Source: DAOTTW01 sp034437615 | GTDB lineage: Bacteria > Chloroflexota > Anaerolineae > Aggregatilineales > Phototrophicaceae | Assembly (NCBI GenBank): GCA_034437615.1 | Contig: DAOTTW010000138.1 | Span: 1-10,482 of the forward strand | DNA: 10,482 nt | Direction of reading: 5' to 3' | Part shown: in pieces, positions 1 through 6,926 of the stretch | Position numbering within the stretch: the first letter of the stretch is position 1 | Layout: every line of letters starts with the position of its first letter | Translations under genes and position numbers: made by a program | The notes under the pieces: model-generated | Databases searched by the model: none | Told to the model about the DNA's origin: nothing | The model's input: the letters and a program-made list of their open reading frames with translations, nothing else

Positions 1-1
1 T

Positions 2-73
2 GCGGATACGCTGCAAGGTGCGGACGTGCTGCCTGCTCTGGCGCTGCCCCTCACCGACATCTTCGGCAACTAG
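2..73 (+). CDS. C-terminal end of a Uma2-family-like protein (partial)
   Basis: An open frame enters from the left edge of the window and ends at TAG (71-73), giving 23 residues that end in LPALALPLTDIFGN. The pattern LPxLxLPLxDIF resembles the C-terminal tail common in Uma2-family (DUF820) proteins, which are PD-(D/E)XK-nuclease-fold proteins abundant in cyanobacteria and Chloroflexota and usually of unknown role. The catalytic core lies outside the window, so the family call rests on this tail alone. The stop codon overlaps the stop of the opposing transporter gene: the bases CTAG at 70-73 supply TAG to both strands. Confidence 0.5.
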   Translation, partial: ADTLQGADVLPALALPLTDIFGN

Positions 74-1458
74 TGGTCATACGGCTCCGTGTGGATGGTC
101 ACACGCGCCAACTGCGGAATCTGGCCGCGCAGCAGTGTTTCGGCGTCCTCAGCCACGTTATGCGCCGCTTCGACTGTCATCTGTGGCGGCAATACGGCGT
201 GCATCGTCACCGCGAAGCCCTGCGTTAGCGCCCGTGCCTGCAAATCATGCCATTCAACCATCGGGTAATGCTGCTGAAGCAACGCCCGCACCTGTGCCAG
301 TACGCGCCCACACTGCCGATTGAATGCGCTGGCGTCATGCCCCTGCTGGTGGCGCTGCGCGGGTTCGATGTGCGTCACGATGCGGGCCACACTCGGCAAC
401 TGTTCGCGCAGTGCGGCCTCAAATTGTGACACACGTTCATGGGCCTGCTTAAGCGTCAGTTCTGGCGGCACCTCGACGTGTAATTCCAGCAATGAGCCGG
501 CTGCATCCTGCGAAAGCTGCGCTTCATGCGTGCTCAGGCCATGTCTGTCGGCTACGGCGCGGGCAATCTGCCCTGGATCACGTTCGCCGTGCTGCTGAGG
601 TGCAAAGTGCACCTCAACTTCGCTGATGCCTGCTAACCCCTCCCGCAAACGTTGACGAATGGCCTGCGTGATGCCTGCGGATTGCTCGGTGGTCAGCGCG
701 GGTTCTACTTCTGCGTCAATATCAATGTGCGCCGCGTCAGGGCTGCCACGACTGCGTGCCCGTTGGATGCGGCGCACAGACGGTATATCCTGCAACAGCG
801 CTGTGATGTCGCCCGATGTATAAGGCGCTGTATCCACCAGCACACGGCCCGTCTCGCGGACGATCTGCCAGGCAGCACGCCCGATGAGCACCACGACCAC
901 CGACGCAGCAATCACGTCAAACCACCACCAGCCCGTCAGCGCGTAAGCGGCCATGCTTATCATCACCGAGAGCGTCACGAAAATATCTGCGCGGGTGTTT
1001 TTCGCGTCAGCCAGCACGATTTCGGATTGCAAACGGTGGCCTGCGCGTGTCTGGTAGCTATTCACGCCGATATTCACCAGCAGCGTCGCCAGCAGCACCG
1101 CAAACGTCAGCGGTGTGATCTGCGGCAGTGATTGCGTTTGCAGGCGGTTGAGCAGCCCTTGCAGCATTTCCCAGGCGGTGAGCAGCAGTAAAGCCCCGAT
1201 CAGCAAAGCCGCCAGCGTCTCGAAGCGGCGGTGGCCGTAAGGGTGATCGTCGTCCGGGGGTTGGCTGGCGTAGATATTCGCCACTAATCCGGCCACATTA
1301 CCCGCGCCATCCGTCAGCGAGTGAAAGCCATCGGCAGTGATGGCCAGCGCCCCCGTGATGCTGCCCAGCAGGATTTTGCCGAATGCCACCCCTAGATTCA
1401 GCAGCAGGGTAACACCGAGCACGGTGCGGACCTGTTTACGTGTGGCATTTTGGGTCAT
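70..1458 (-). CDS. Cation diffusion facilitator (CDF) transporter with three tandem C-terminal domains
   Basis: Predicted 462-residue inner-membrane divalent-cation/proton antiporter of the CDF family, exporting Zn2+, Mn2+, Fe2+ or a similar ion. The N-terminal membrane part (about residues 10-205) carries the family pattern: ADGFHSLTD in TM2 (D43, H46, D50), the cytoplasmic-loop motif HPYGHRRFE (72-80), and ADAKNTRAD in TM5 (N154, D158), where most Zn-type members have His at the N154 position. The C-terminal half is much longer than the usual single cytoplasmic dimerisation domain. It contains three similar alpha/beta units, about 218-287, 298-367 and 387-460, each ending in a V-H-x-x-P-like strand (VEVHFAP, IVTHIEP, VTIHTEP). 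The gene starts 9 nt after the stop of the upstream membrane protein, with no clear Shine-Dalgarno, which suggests translational coupling. The family is firm; the metal is not determined. Confidence 0.93.
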   Translation of the reverse strand: MTQNATRKQVRTVLGVTLLLNLGVAFGKILLGSITGALAITADGFHSLTDGAGNVAGLVANIYASQPPDDDHPYGHRRFETLAALLIGALLLLTAWEMLQGLLNRLQTQSLPQITPLTFAVLLATLLVNIGVNSYQTRAGHRLQSEIVLADAKNTRADIFVTLSVMISMAAYALTGWWWFDVIAASVVVVLIGRAAWQIVRETGRVLVDTAPYTSGDITALLQDIPSVRRIQRARSRGSPDAAHIDIDAEVEPALTTEQSAGITQAIRQRLREGLAGISEVEVHFAPQQHGERDPGQIARAVADRHGLSTHEAQLSQDAAGSLLELHVEVPPELTLKQAHERVSQFEAALREQLPSVARIVTHIEPAQRHQQGHDASAFNRQCGRVLAQVRALLQQHYPMVEWHDLQARALTQGFAVTMHAVLPPQMTVEAAHNVAEDAETLLRGQIPQLARVTIHTEPYDH

Positions 1459-1467
1459 GGTAAATCG

Positions 1468-3228
1468 CTACGCACCGCCACGAGGCCGGAAATCACCGAA
1501 TGTGCCAAACGGGTCGTCGTCATCGTCATTGCCATCGTCTTTGTAATCGTCATCCATCCCTGGCGGCGGTGGGAAGTTGCCCCACTGCTGACCCTCAGCA
1601 GATGGCACAGGCGGCGGGGGCGTTGCACCGGGTGGGTTCGCTGCGCCGGGTAAGCCAGCGGGCGGCTGTTGTTGCTGCCAGGGCTGTTGCTCTGGTGGCG
1701 AGAACGCAGGTGATGATGGCGGCTGCGCTGTCGGGAAATCCGACATGCCCGCTGGTGGCCCGAAGTTCTGCTGATTATCTGGTTGCTGCTGCGGTTGCTG
1801 ATCCCAGGGGTTCGGGCGGTAGGGCGGCAACGGGTCGTTCGGGATGGTCTCTTCCTGGTGTTCTTGCAGCAGATCACCGATACCACCGGGCGCACCCTGG
1901 TTCTGGTCAAAACCCTGGCCAGACGGCGCAGGCGGCGGGTCAAATTGAATGTCGTCGTAGTCGCTCATGGGGCGGGCTGCTGGCGTAGGCGGCACAGGCG
2001 GCGGTCCGCCCGGTGCCGGGGCGGGTTCTGCGCCCTTTTGCCATGCAAATAGCGTCATCTGGAAATCCCCGAAGCGCCCGTCTGCTTGAACGTCCAGGCT
2101 TTTCATCTCACCCATGAGCCGCAGCTTGGGTGTCTCCAGCGTCAGTTGCTCACCGACCTTCGCGACCTCAATATCATTGGGGTCATCGAGTCCGGCTTCT
2201 ACGCGGGCACGAATCGCGGCATCGTTATAGGCCGTTTCCGTCATAAAGACTTTGGCCGGGTTCTGGCTGGTGCCCATATCGAATAACCAGACCTCAATCG
2301 CCACCGGGTCGGGTGCGACTGCCTCGGCGATGGTCGCACCACACTGGCCCAGAAAGCTCCCGTCGGCCAGCTCAATCTCAAACGAGTCATCGTAAGAGCG
2401 CCCGCTAGAATAAATCGACAGTTGGCGCATAACGGGGTCGCCCAAATCTACGCCCGCTTGACGTGCCACCTGTGCGCCTGCAAGCTGCTTGCGGGCGGCT
2501 GCCATCTCACGCTGACGCTTGAGTTCGTCTTGTGATGCGGCGTAGGCTTCGCGCTCAGCAGGGTTGAAGCGACGGCGAATGGCACTGACGACAGGCGCGA
2601 CAAGGTTGGGGTAAAACAGCAAGCGCCAGACCACAAATAAGATCGGCGTCACCACCAGAATCAGCAGCAGCGGCAAGATAAGGCCCGTCAGTGCCTCTTG
2701 CACGAGGCCGGGCGATGTCGGTGTTTCGCTGCCTTCCAGCGCTGCCAGGTCAATGTTATTGGCGACTGTCTGCAAAGCGCCTCGGTCTGTTGGGCTGGTA
2801 GAGCCGTCTTCGATGAGGCGCTGTACGGTGGCCTGTGGGTCGTCGATGCGGTTCAGCAGGTCCGCCAGCGCTTGCTGGTTGTAGCGGGCTGCCGGGTCGA
2901 AGCCGACCGCCGCCATGCGCACCCACTGGTCTTGTGCAGGTTGGTTCAGACGGTTCGGGTTGGCCCCGTTAAAGATCGGCGGCTGCACCACATAACCCCA
3001 CAGTATGCCGATGAAGAAGCCGACGATTAGCAGAATGATCGTTGACCACTTCGGCATTGAAGGCGCGACGACGATACGATAGAGGCCGTTATAGCTGTCG
3101 CGTATCCAGCCGATGATGCCCCCACCCGATGATGCTTTTTGTTGCTGTTGGGCGGGTTCCTGGCCCGGTGGTGGCGGTGGTTGTGGCATCCCCTGATTAT
3201 CTTGATTGGTCCCAGGCATTGTACTCAT
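1468..3228 (-). CDS. Two-TM membrane protein of unknown function with Pro/Gln-rich, Asp-rich tail
   Basis: A 586-residue protein that I cannot assign to a named family. In order: a Pro/Gln-rich N-terminus (1-35); TM1 (about 62-81); a roughly 100-residue outward-facing helical loop; TM2 (about 181-203) followed by the basic stretch IRRRF; a charged helix (223-255); a compact alpha/beta-looking region (268-398) containing IEVWLFDMG and LRLMGEMKSL; and a disordered tail (400-586) rich in Pro, Gln and Gly. Near its end the tail has an Asp cluster (DDDYKDDGNDDDDD, about 559-572). Basic residues flanking both TMs place both termini in the cytoplasm. The ATG at 3228 has GAAAGG 10 nt upstream (3239-3244). 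The CDF gene follows after 9 nt, so the two are probably co-transcribed and may act together. Low-complexity regions explain the long open frames on the opposite strand. Confidence 0.88.
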   Translation of the reverse strand: MSTMPGTNQDNQGMPQPPPPPGQEPAQQQQKASSGGGIIGWIRDSYNGLYRIVVAPSMPKWSTIILLIVGFFIGILWGYVVQPPIFNGANPNRLNQPAQDQWVRMAAVGFDPAARYNQQALADLLNRIDDPQATVQRLIEDGSTSPTDRGALQTVANNIDLAALEGSETPTSPGLVQEALTGLILPLLLILVVTPILFVVWRLLFYPNLVAPVVSAIRRRFNPAEREAYAASQDELKRQREMAAARKQLAGAQVARQAGVDLGDPVMRQLSIYSSGRSYDDSFEIELADGSFLGQCGATIAEAVAPDPVAIEVWLFDMGTSQNPAKVFMTETAYNDAAIRARVEAGLDDPNDIEVAKVGEQLTLETPKLRLMGEMKSLDVQADGRFGDFQMTLFAWQKGAEPAPAPGGPPPVPPTPAARPMSDYDDIQFDPPPAPSGQGFDQNQGAPGGIGDLLQEHQEETIPNDPLPPYRPNPWDQQPQQQPDNQQNFGPPAGMSDFPTAQPPSSPAFSPPEQQPWQQQQPPAGLPGAANPPGATPPPPVPSAEGQQWGNFPPPPGMDDDYKDDGNDDDDDPFGTFGDFRPRGGA

Positions 3229-3316
3229 TGGCGGTGTGCCTTTCAGCGTCCAGTGCGCCAGATGTCAAAGTCGCTAAATCTGGTTACATGTTGTAAAGCG
3301 TTTGGCGTCTAACCCA

Positions 3317-3345
3317 AGTATAGCGATAAGCGCAGGGATGCGCAA
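3317..3345 (-). promoter_or_regulatory. Candidate sigma-70-type promoter for the membrane protein/CDF operon
   Basis: On the minus strand, TTGCGC (3340-3345) and TATACT (3317-3322) are separated by 17 nt. They match the TTGACA/TATAAT consensus at 4/6 and 5/6 positions. The predicted start, near 3310, leaves a leader of about 80 nt before the ATG at 3228. The leader contains a small inverted repeat, CCAGAT (3258-3263) and ATCTGG (3278-3283). No terminator hairpin with a T-run is visible between this site and the stop of the upstream gene at 3381. Confidence 0.45.
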
Positions 3346-3380
3346 AGTTCGATTGTGTGGATATTATGTACTAGCAGCAT

Positions 3381-4604
3381 TTAGGGCGTTACCCAGCGCG
3401 GATGAAAGGCGTTCTCTGTAATCAGCGTCAGGCTATCGTCGGCCATATCATGCACCCAGACGCCGGGATACGTGCTCTCGACGTTACCGCTGCCCTGTGA
3501 GCGTGCAAAGCGCTGCAACACCAGCTTATCGCCTGTGCGGTTCCACTCGAAAAAGCCATGACTGTACTCAGGGTCGTATACCAGCGGCTCAGCTGCGCCT
3601 GTTTCGCTATCCAGCAGGTAAATCTGATAGCCCGGTGTGTAGCGCTCGTCTGTGTAACGCCGCTCGATAGCCAGCCGTCGCCCATCCGGGTGCCAGCGTG
3701 CGTTTGTATCGTCCGTCACGCCTTGCGGGTCGGTCAGGTCGCTGAATTCCAGCGCGTCTAAATCCGCGATGCGCAGATGGGTATAGATGCTGCTGAAGCT
3801 CAGCGGGTTGCCGTTGTCGTCGGTGCTTTCGCTGGTGCGCCGCGTGATGTCGGGATACACCAGCGTCTCGCCGTTGGGGGCTAGGCTGCCTACCGTGCCA
3901 TGACTGCTTGGCACCAGCTTCAGCGTTGATGCATTGGTTTCTGTGTTGCCATCATCCTGATTCTGCTCCTGTGCAAAATTGTAGACCATCACACCAGGGT
4001 TGCGGATGTCGGCACTGTAGAAGGCGATGCTATCGCCATCTGCCGACCACTGCGGCGCATAGCCCACAAATTGCGGGTCGGGCGTCAGCGGTTGCGTGCT
4101 GCCACTGCCGACATCTAAAAGCCAGATGCGAATTGAACCAGGGCCGACTTCGCTCAGGGCGCTGTTGATGCTTTGCCGTTCGTAGGCGATTACGCGGCCA
4201 TCCGCACGAAAGCGCGGCGTGCGGCAATCGGCATCGGCGGCCACACATTGCGTCAGTTGGCGCGTCTCGCCCGTTTGCAAATCCAGCAGTACAAGCTCGG
4301 ATAAGAAGTTGACGTTTTGCCGTTCTGTGTCCACCGGGCGACGTTCGGCATAGGCGATGTAGCGCCCGTCCGGGCTGACGCCAAAATCAAACACCCCGAT
4401 GTCGCTATCCGTCAGTTGTACGGCGTTGTCGGGGTCGCTGACGCGGGCTAGCCAGATGTTTTCGACAGCGCCATAGGCCGGGTGCAGGTAGGCGACACTT
4501 GCCCCGGCGTATTGTGGATCGTTCGTGATCGTGATGAAGGCCGTACCGCTGACGAGCAGCGCCGCCACCAGCCAAACCGTGATATCTAAACGCGAGATTG
4601 ACAT
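3381..4604 (-). CDS. Membrane-anchored PD40/TolB-like beta-propeller protein
   Basis: A 407-residue protein with one N-terminal membrane anchor (about 8-26, WLVAALLVSGTAFITI) followed by an outward-facing beta-propeller. Repeated blade motifs of the WD40-like PD40 type are seen at about 74-86 (VSPDGRYIAYA), 130-142 (FRADGRVIAYE), 184-196 (WSADGDSIAFY), 239-251 (APNGETLVY), 302-314 (WHPDGRRLAIE) and 351-363 (WNRTGDKLVLQ). A closing strand, HPRWVTP, ends the chain, which fits about seven blades. TolB-type propellers usually bind other proteins or ligands; no catalytic motif is visible. The open frame extends upstream to 4871 but would overlap the preceding gene. The ATG at 4602-4604 directly precedes the anchor and has AAGG 8 nt upstream (4613-4616) overlapping the previous stop. 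This makes it the third gene of a permease cluster. Confidence 0.88.
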   Translation of the reverse strand: MSISRLDITVWLVAALLVSGTAFITITNDPQYAGASVAYLHPAYGAVENIWLARVSDPDNAVQLTDSDIGVFDFGVSPDGRYIAYAERRPVDTERQNVNFLSELVLLDLQTGETRQLTQCVAADADCRTPRFRADGRVIAYERQSINSALSEVGPGSIRIWLLDVGSGSTQPLTPDPQFVGYAPQWSADGDSIAFYSADIRNPGVMVYNFAQEQNQDDGNTETNASTLKLVPSSHGTVGSLAPNGETLVYPDITRRTSESTDDNGNPLSFSSIYTHLRIADLDALEFSDLTDPQGVTDDTNARWHPDGRRLAIERRYTDERYTPGYQIYLLDSETGAAEPLVYDPEYSHGFFEWNRTGDKLVLQRFARSQGSGNVESTYPGVWVHDMADDSLTLITENAFHPRWVTP

Positions 4605-4614
4605 ATAGCCGACC

Positions 4615-5394
4615 TTATGAATACAGATACGGGTTTGCGGGCGGTTCGACCTGCTCCACGCTATCAGGGCGCACAATGGCGCGGGTTTCACCTGCGAAGG
4701 CACCAGCGCGGAAGCTGCCACGAATGCGCACCCAGGTATCATCCGGCAACGCCGACGCGCCAGCGTATTCCACAGGCAGGCCGATGGCGAACGCATCCGC
4801 GACGCAGCAGGACATGGTGAAGCGTGCCACCAGGAATTGTGTCTCGTCCATACCCGCTTCGCGATACACAAAGCCGGTCACATCCAGTTCTTCGCCGTTG
4901 AGCGCGGCAGGCGTGCCCACCCGCGTAAATTCACGCAGCCAATCCAGGATATTGCGTTCCAGCGGCGCACGCGAAAATTCAGCCGCCGTGCCCACGCCCA
5001 CCGGGTTGAAGCTGATGCCACCCGATACCGCATCTGCGCCCAGTGGTCGCGATGGCACCAGCAGCGCCAGCACCAACGGAATCGCGATGATGGCCATTGC
5101 CCCATAGGTGACCGGGGTATGCACGAAAGCGGCGTTCTTCGTATGTGAGAGGCCACCACCGCGCAGCAGCCGCAGCGTCAGCCAGGCACCCAACAGCAAG
5201 AAGATGACTACCGCGACATACGTCAGCCACTGAAAGCGCAGGTTGACGTAATTCGACAGGTTGCCTGTAGCGACCAAAATCGCCAGGTAAACGCCCAGCC
5301 CAAGCAGCAAAACAGCCTTCAGCCAGTCGCGCCAATTGGCTCTTGTCTTGTTGAGTTCGATCATTTGAGAGGATTGCAGGTCTGTAGATTGCAT
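4615..5394 (-). CDS. TIGR03943/DUF1980-type membrane protein, partner of the permease
   Basis: A 259-residue protein with three predicted TM segments (about 27-42, 55-77, 97-115) and an exported C-terminal domain. Family hallmarks are DVTGFVYRE (171-179), ARFTMSCCVADA (190-201, with C196, C197 and D200) and the terminal NPYLYS. Members (B. subtilis YcgQ type) are typically encoded directly after a CECG permease, as here, and in Bacillus the pair belongs to the zinc-responsive Zur regulon. A role in metal efflux or delivery is therefore plausible but unproven. I chose the ATG at 5392-5394. It has a strong GGAGG (5406-5410) 11 nt upstream and lies 1 nt after the permease stop. An in-frame ATG at 5412 would place that GGAGG inside its own first codons. 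Translational coupling to the permease is very likely. Confidence 0.88.
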   Translation of the reverse strand: MQSTDLQSSQMIELNKTRANWRDWLKAVLLLGLGVYLAILVATGNLSNYVNLRFQWLTYVAVVIFLLLGAWLTLRLLRGGGLSHTKNAAFVHTPVTYGAMAIIAIPLVLALLVPSRPLGADAVSGGISFNPVGVGTAAEFSRAPLERNILDWLREFTRVGTPAALNGEELDVTGFVYREAGMDETQFLVARFTMSCCVADAFAIGLPVEYAGASALPDDTWVRIRGSFRAGAFAGETRAIVRPDSVEQVEPPANPYLYS

Positions 5395-5395
5395 C

Positions 5396-6442
5396 TTAGA
5401 AAAATCCTCCATTCACATTGATGAGCACGCCGATAAACAGGTTCATCAAAAAGGGCAGCAAAATCAGATAGAGCACCGTGCGCCGCTTGAACACGCCCAT
5501 GAACATCATCGTGCTTTTGACATCCACCATCGGGCCGAACGACAAAAACGCCAGGATTGCGCCAGTGGTAAACGTGCCCGTGAACGCCAGCGCCAGGAAG
5601 CTATCAACCGTGCTGCAAATGCTCAGGATGAAGGCCAGCGCTTGCAGCACCAGCACAGACGTTAAGGGGCCGGAGCCGACGGCTAAGAGCGTATCCTGCG
5701 GCACGAAGGTCTGCATGGCAGCCGCCATCAAGCAGCCCAGAATCAGGAAGCGCCCCATCTCGAAGAATTCATCGGCGGCAATCGTCAGCGATTGCGCCAT
5801 GCCCATGCGCCAGCCCAGACGCGGCTTGGCGAAGTTCGCGCCGTCTGTATCCATCAATGAGGCCGGGTGCAGCACCTCCGATGGCTTGGCGGCAATGGCG
5901 AAAATCAGCGCCACACTGATCGCCACAATAGCCGTAATCACAAAGCGCCCGATGAAAATCTCACCGAAGCCGAACGCAATATAGGTACTGGCAAAGACAA
6001 TCGGATTCATGAAGGGGGCCGCCAGCAGAAAGGCGATGCCAACCGACATCGGCAGCCCTTTGGTGAACAGGCGGCGCGTCACCGGCACGACGCCACATTC
6101 ACACACCGGGAAGACCACACCCAGGAACGCCCCGCCAATCGTGGCCACAACGCGGTTACGCGGCAAGAAGCGCACGATGTCGTCGGGTCGGATGAAGGCT
6201 TCAATCAGGCCCGATGTGATCGTACCGAGCAGCAAAAACGGCACCGCTTCGATGAAGATACCGAGAAAGCGCGTGGCAAACACCTGGAGCACCGTCGCCG
6301 GGGCCTGTCCGGTGTTCCAGACGCCGTAAATCAACGCGACGAGCACAAACGCCGCCGCCGACATATAAAACAGCGGGCGTAGCTGCACGCTTCTAGCGCG
6401 TGGTGCGCTGGCGGCTGGCTTGATGGGGGTGTTGGCTTGCAT
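5396..6442 (-). CDS. CECG-motif permease (DUF318/ArsP-like, YcgR/SO_0444 type)
   Basis: A 348-residue polytopic inner-membrane permease. Diagnostic motifs are PVCECGVVPVTRRL (112-125, with C114 and C116 in the first membrane half), AAPFMNPIVF (141-150), SICSTVDSFLAL (274-285) and SFGPMVDVKS (301-310). The family includes the organoarsenical exporter ArsP and the SO_0444-type heavy-metal efflux protein; pairing with a DUF1980 protein points to the YcgR subgroup. The paired cysteines suggest a soft metal or metalloid such as Zn, Cu or As, but the substrate cannot be read from the sequence. I chose the ATG at 6440-6442 because AGGA (6450-6453) lies 7 nt upstream. An in-frame TTG at 6502 would put a promoter-like dyad inside the gene. 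The last codons contain the ribosome-binding site of the next gene. Confidence 0.92.
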   Translation of the reverse strand: MQANTPIKPAASAPRARSVQLRPLFYMSAAAFVLVALIYGVWNTGQAPATVLQVFATRFLGIFIEAVPFLLLGTITSGLIEAFIRPDDIVRFLPRNRVVATIGGAFLGVVFPVCECGVVPVTRRLFTKGLPMSVGIAFLLAAPFMNPIVFASTYIAFGFGEIFIGRFVITAIVAISVALIFAIAAKPSEVLHPASLMDTDGANFAKPRLGWRMGMAQSLTIAADEFFEMGRFLILGCLMAAAMQTFVPQDTLLAVGSGPLTSVLVLQALAFILSICSTVDSFLALAFTGTFTTGAILAFLSFGPMVDVKSTMMFMGVFKRRTVLYLILLPFLMNLFIGVLINVNGGFF

Positions 6443-6454
6443 AGCGACATCCTG

Positions 6455-6483
6455 AAACTGTGGGCGTGCTAGCCTCACAGTTT
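6455..6483. promoter_or_regulatory. Perfect 8-bp dyad, candidate operator upstream of the permease
   Basis: AAACTGTG (6455-6462) and its exact reverse complement CACAGTTT (6476-6483) flank a 13-bp spacer. The spacer is itself partly symmetric, with GCTAGC at its centre. The dyad centre is 27 nt upstream of the permease ATG. Transcribed, it would form a hairpin just before the AGGA ribosome-binding site; as DNA it is the size and symmetry of a repressor operator. It does not resemble the Bacillus Zur box. No T-run follows it, so a terminator role is unlikely. Confidence 0.5.
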
Positions 6484-6507
6484 GCGGGGCATCGGCGGAC
6501 AAGTCAA
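6479..6507 (-). promoter_or_regulatory. Weak candidate promoter for the permease operon
   Basis: On the minus strand, TTGACT (6502-6507, 5/6 match to -35) lies 17 nt from CAAACT (6479-6484, only 3/6 match to -10). A second TTGAC lies 8 bp upstream. The -10 overlaps one arm of the dyad at 6455-6483 and the predicted start (about 6472) falls within it, the geometry expected of a repressed promoter. The poor -10 keeps confidence low. Confidence 0.3.
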
Positions 6508-6528
6508 TGGGTCAAAACCTGCGATTGC

Positions 6529-6918
6529 TCAATGCAAGACGGGGGCTTCTTCTGCGTCCTTGCTCTCTTGCTCGTCACCCCAAAGTCGCCGCCGCAGTGG
6601 GAGCAGCAGGTTATGCACAAAGCCCGCCACCGCCGCCAGGCGCACGCGCATCGGCATCCGGCGCACGCGCCAGAACGCCCCAGCAGAACGCGCATCGTGC
6701 AGTAGTTCGCGCTTCAGGCGGCGGCTAAAGCGCGGGTTCGGCTGTACTTCGACCAATGCTTCATCCAGCATGTGTATCAATTCGACCATGCTTTCAGCTT
6801 CATGACGCGGCAAGCCGTAGCTCCGCATGAGAAATTGAATCTTACGCTGTTGTTCACCTGCGAGGATGGCGTCGGTGGTGGCGGCCAGCATGTTTTGCAT
6901 TGAGACATCGGATGTCAT
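6529..6918 (-). CDS. Small Cys-free protein downstream of an ECF sigma factor, possible anti-sigma
   Basis: A 129-residue protein starting 8 nt after the sigma-factor stop, with AAGGA (6930-6934) 11 nt before the ATG. Its position is that of an anti-sigma factor, but it has no cysteine, so it lacks the HxxxCxxC signature of zinc-binding anti-sigma domains. Residues 20-58 look helical. PNPRFSRRLKRELL (60-73) resembles the P-x-x-x-F-x-x-x-L-x-x-x-L segment common in small proteins that follow sigma factors in Chloroflexota and Actinobacteria. A short hydrophobic stretch (about 92-108, RLAAVAGFVHNLLLPL) flanked by many arginines could be a marginal membrane anchor. The tail is acidic. No database family is recognised; the regulatory role is inferred from position only. 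Confidence 0.75.
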   Translation of the reverse strand: MTSDVSMQNMLAATTDAILAGEQQRKIQFLMRSYGLPRHEAESMVELIHMLDEALVEVQPNPRFSRRLKRELLHDARSAGAFWRVRRMPMRVRLAAVAGFVHNLLLPLRRRLWGDEQESKDAEEAPVLH

Positions 6919-6926
6919 CGGTGGTC

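Noticed and set aside
1514..1555. FLAG-tag-like DYKDD motif in the tail of the 586-residue protein
   Set aside because: The surrounding sequence is native Asp/Asn low complexity and lacks the full DYKDDDDK; it is a coincidence rather than an engineered tag.
4605..4871. N-terminal extension of the propeller protein by 89 residues
   Set aside because: The extension overlaps the DUF1980 gene in another frame, is Cys/Arg/Trp-rich without domain character, and the ATG at 4604 has a good ribosome-binding site and leads straight into the membrane anchor.
5867..6382. A 171-codon plus-strand open frame opposite the permease
   Set aside because: Its composition (runs of R, H, D, N) is typical of antisense reading of a membrane protein gene, and the minus strand carries the CECG permease motifs.
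6455..6483. Dyad as a rho-independent terminator after the small protein gene
   Set aside because: On the minus strand the hairpin is followed by CAGGATGTCG, not a T-run, so an operator or leader hairpin is more likely.
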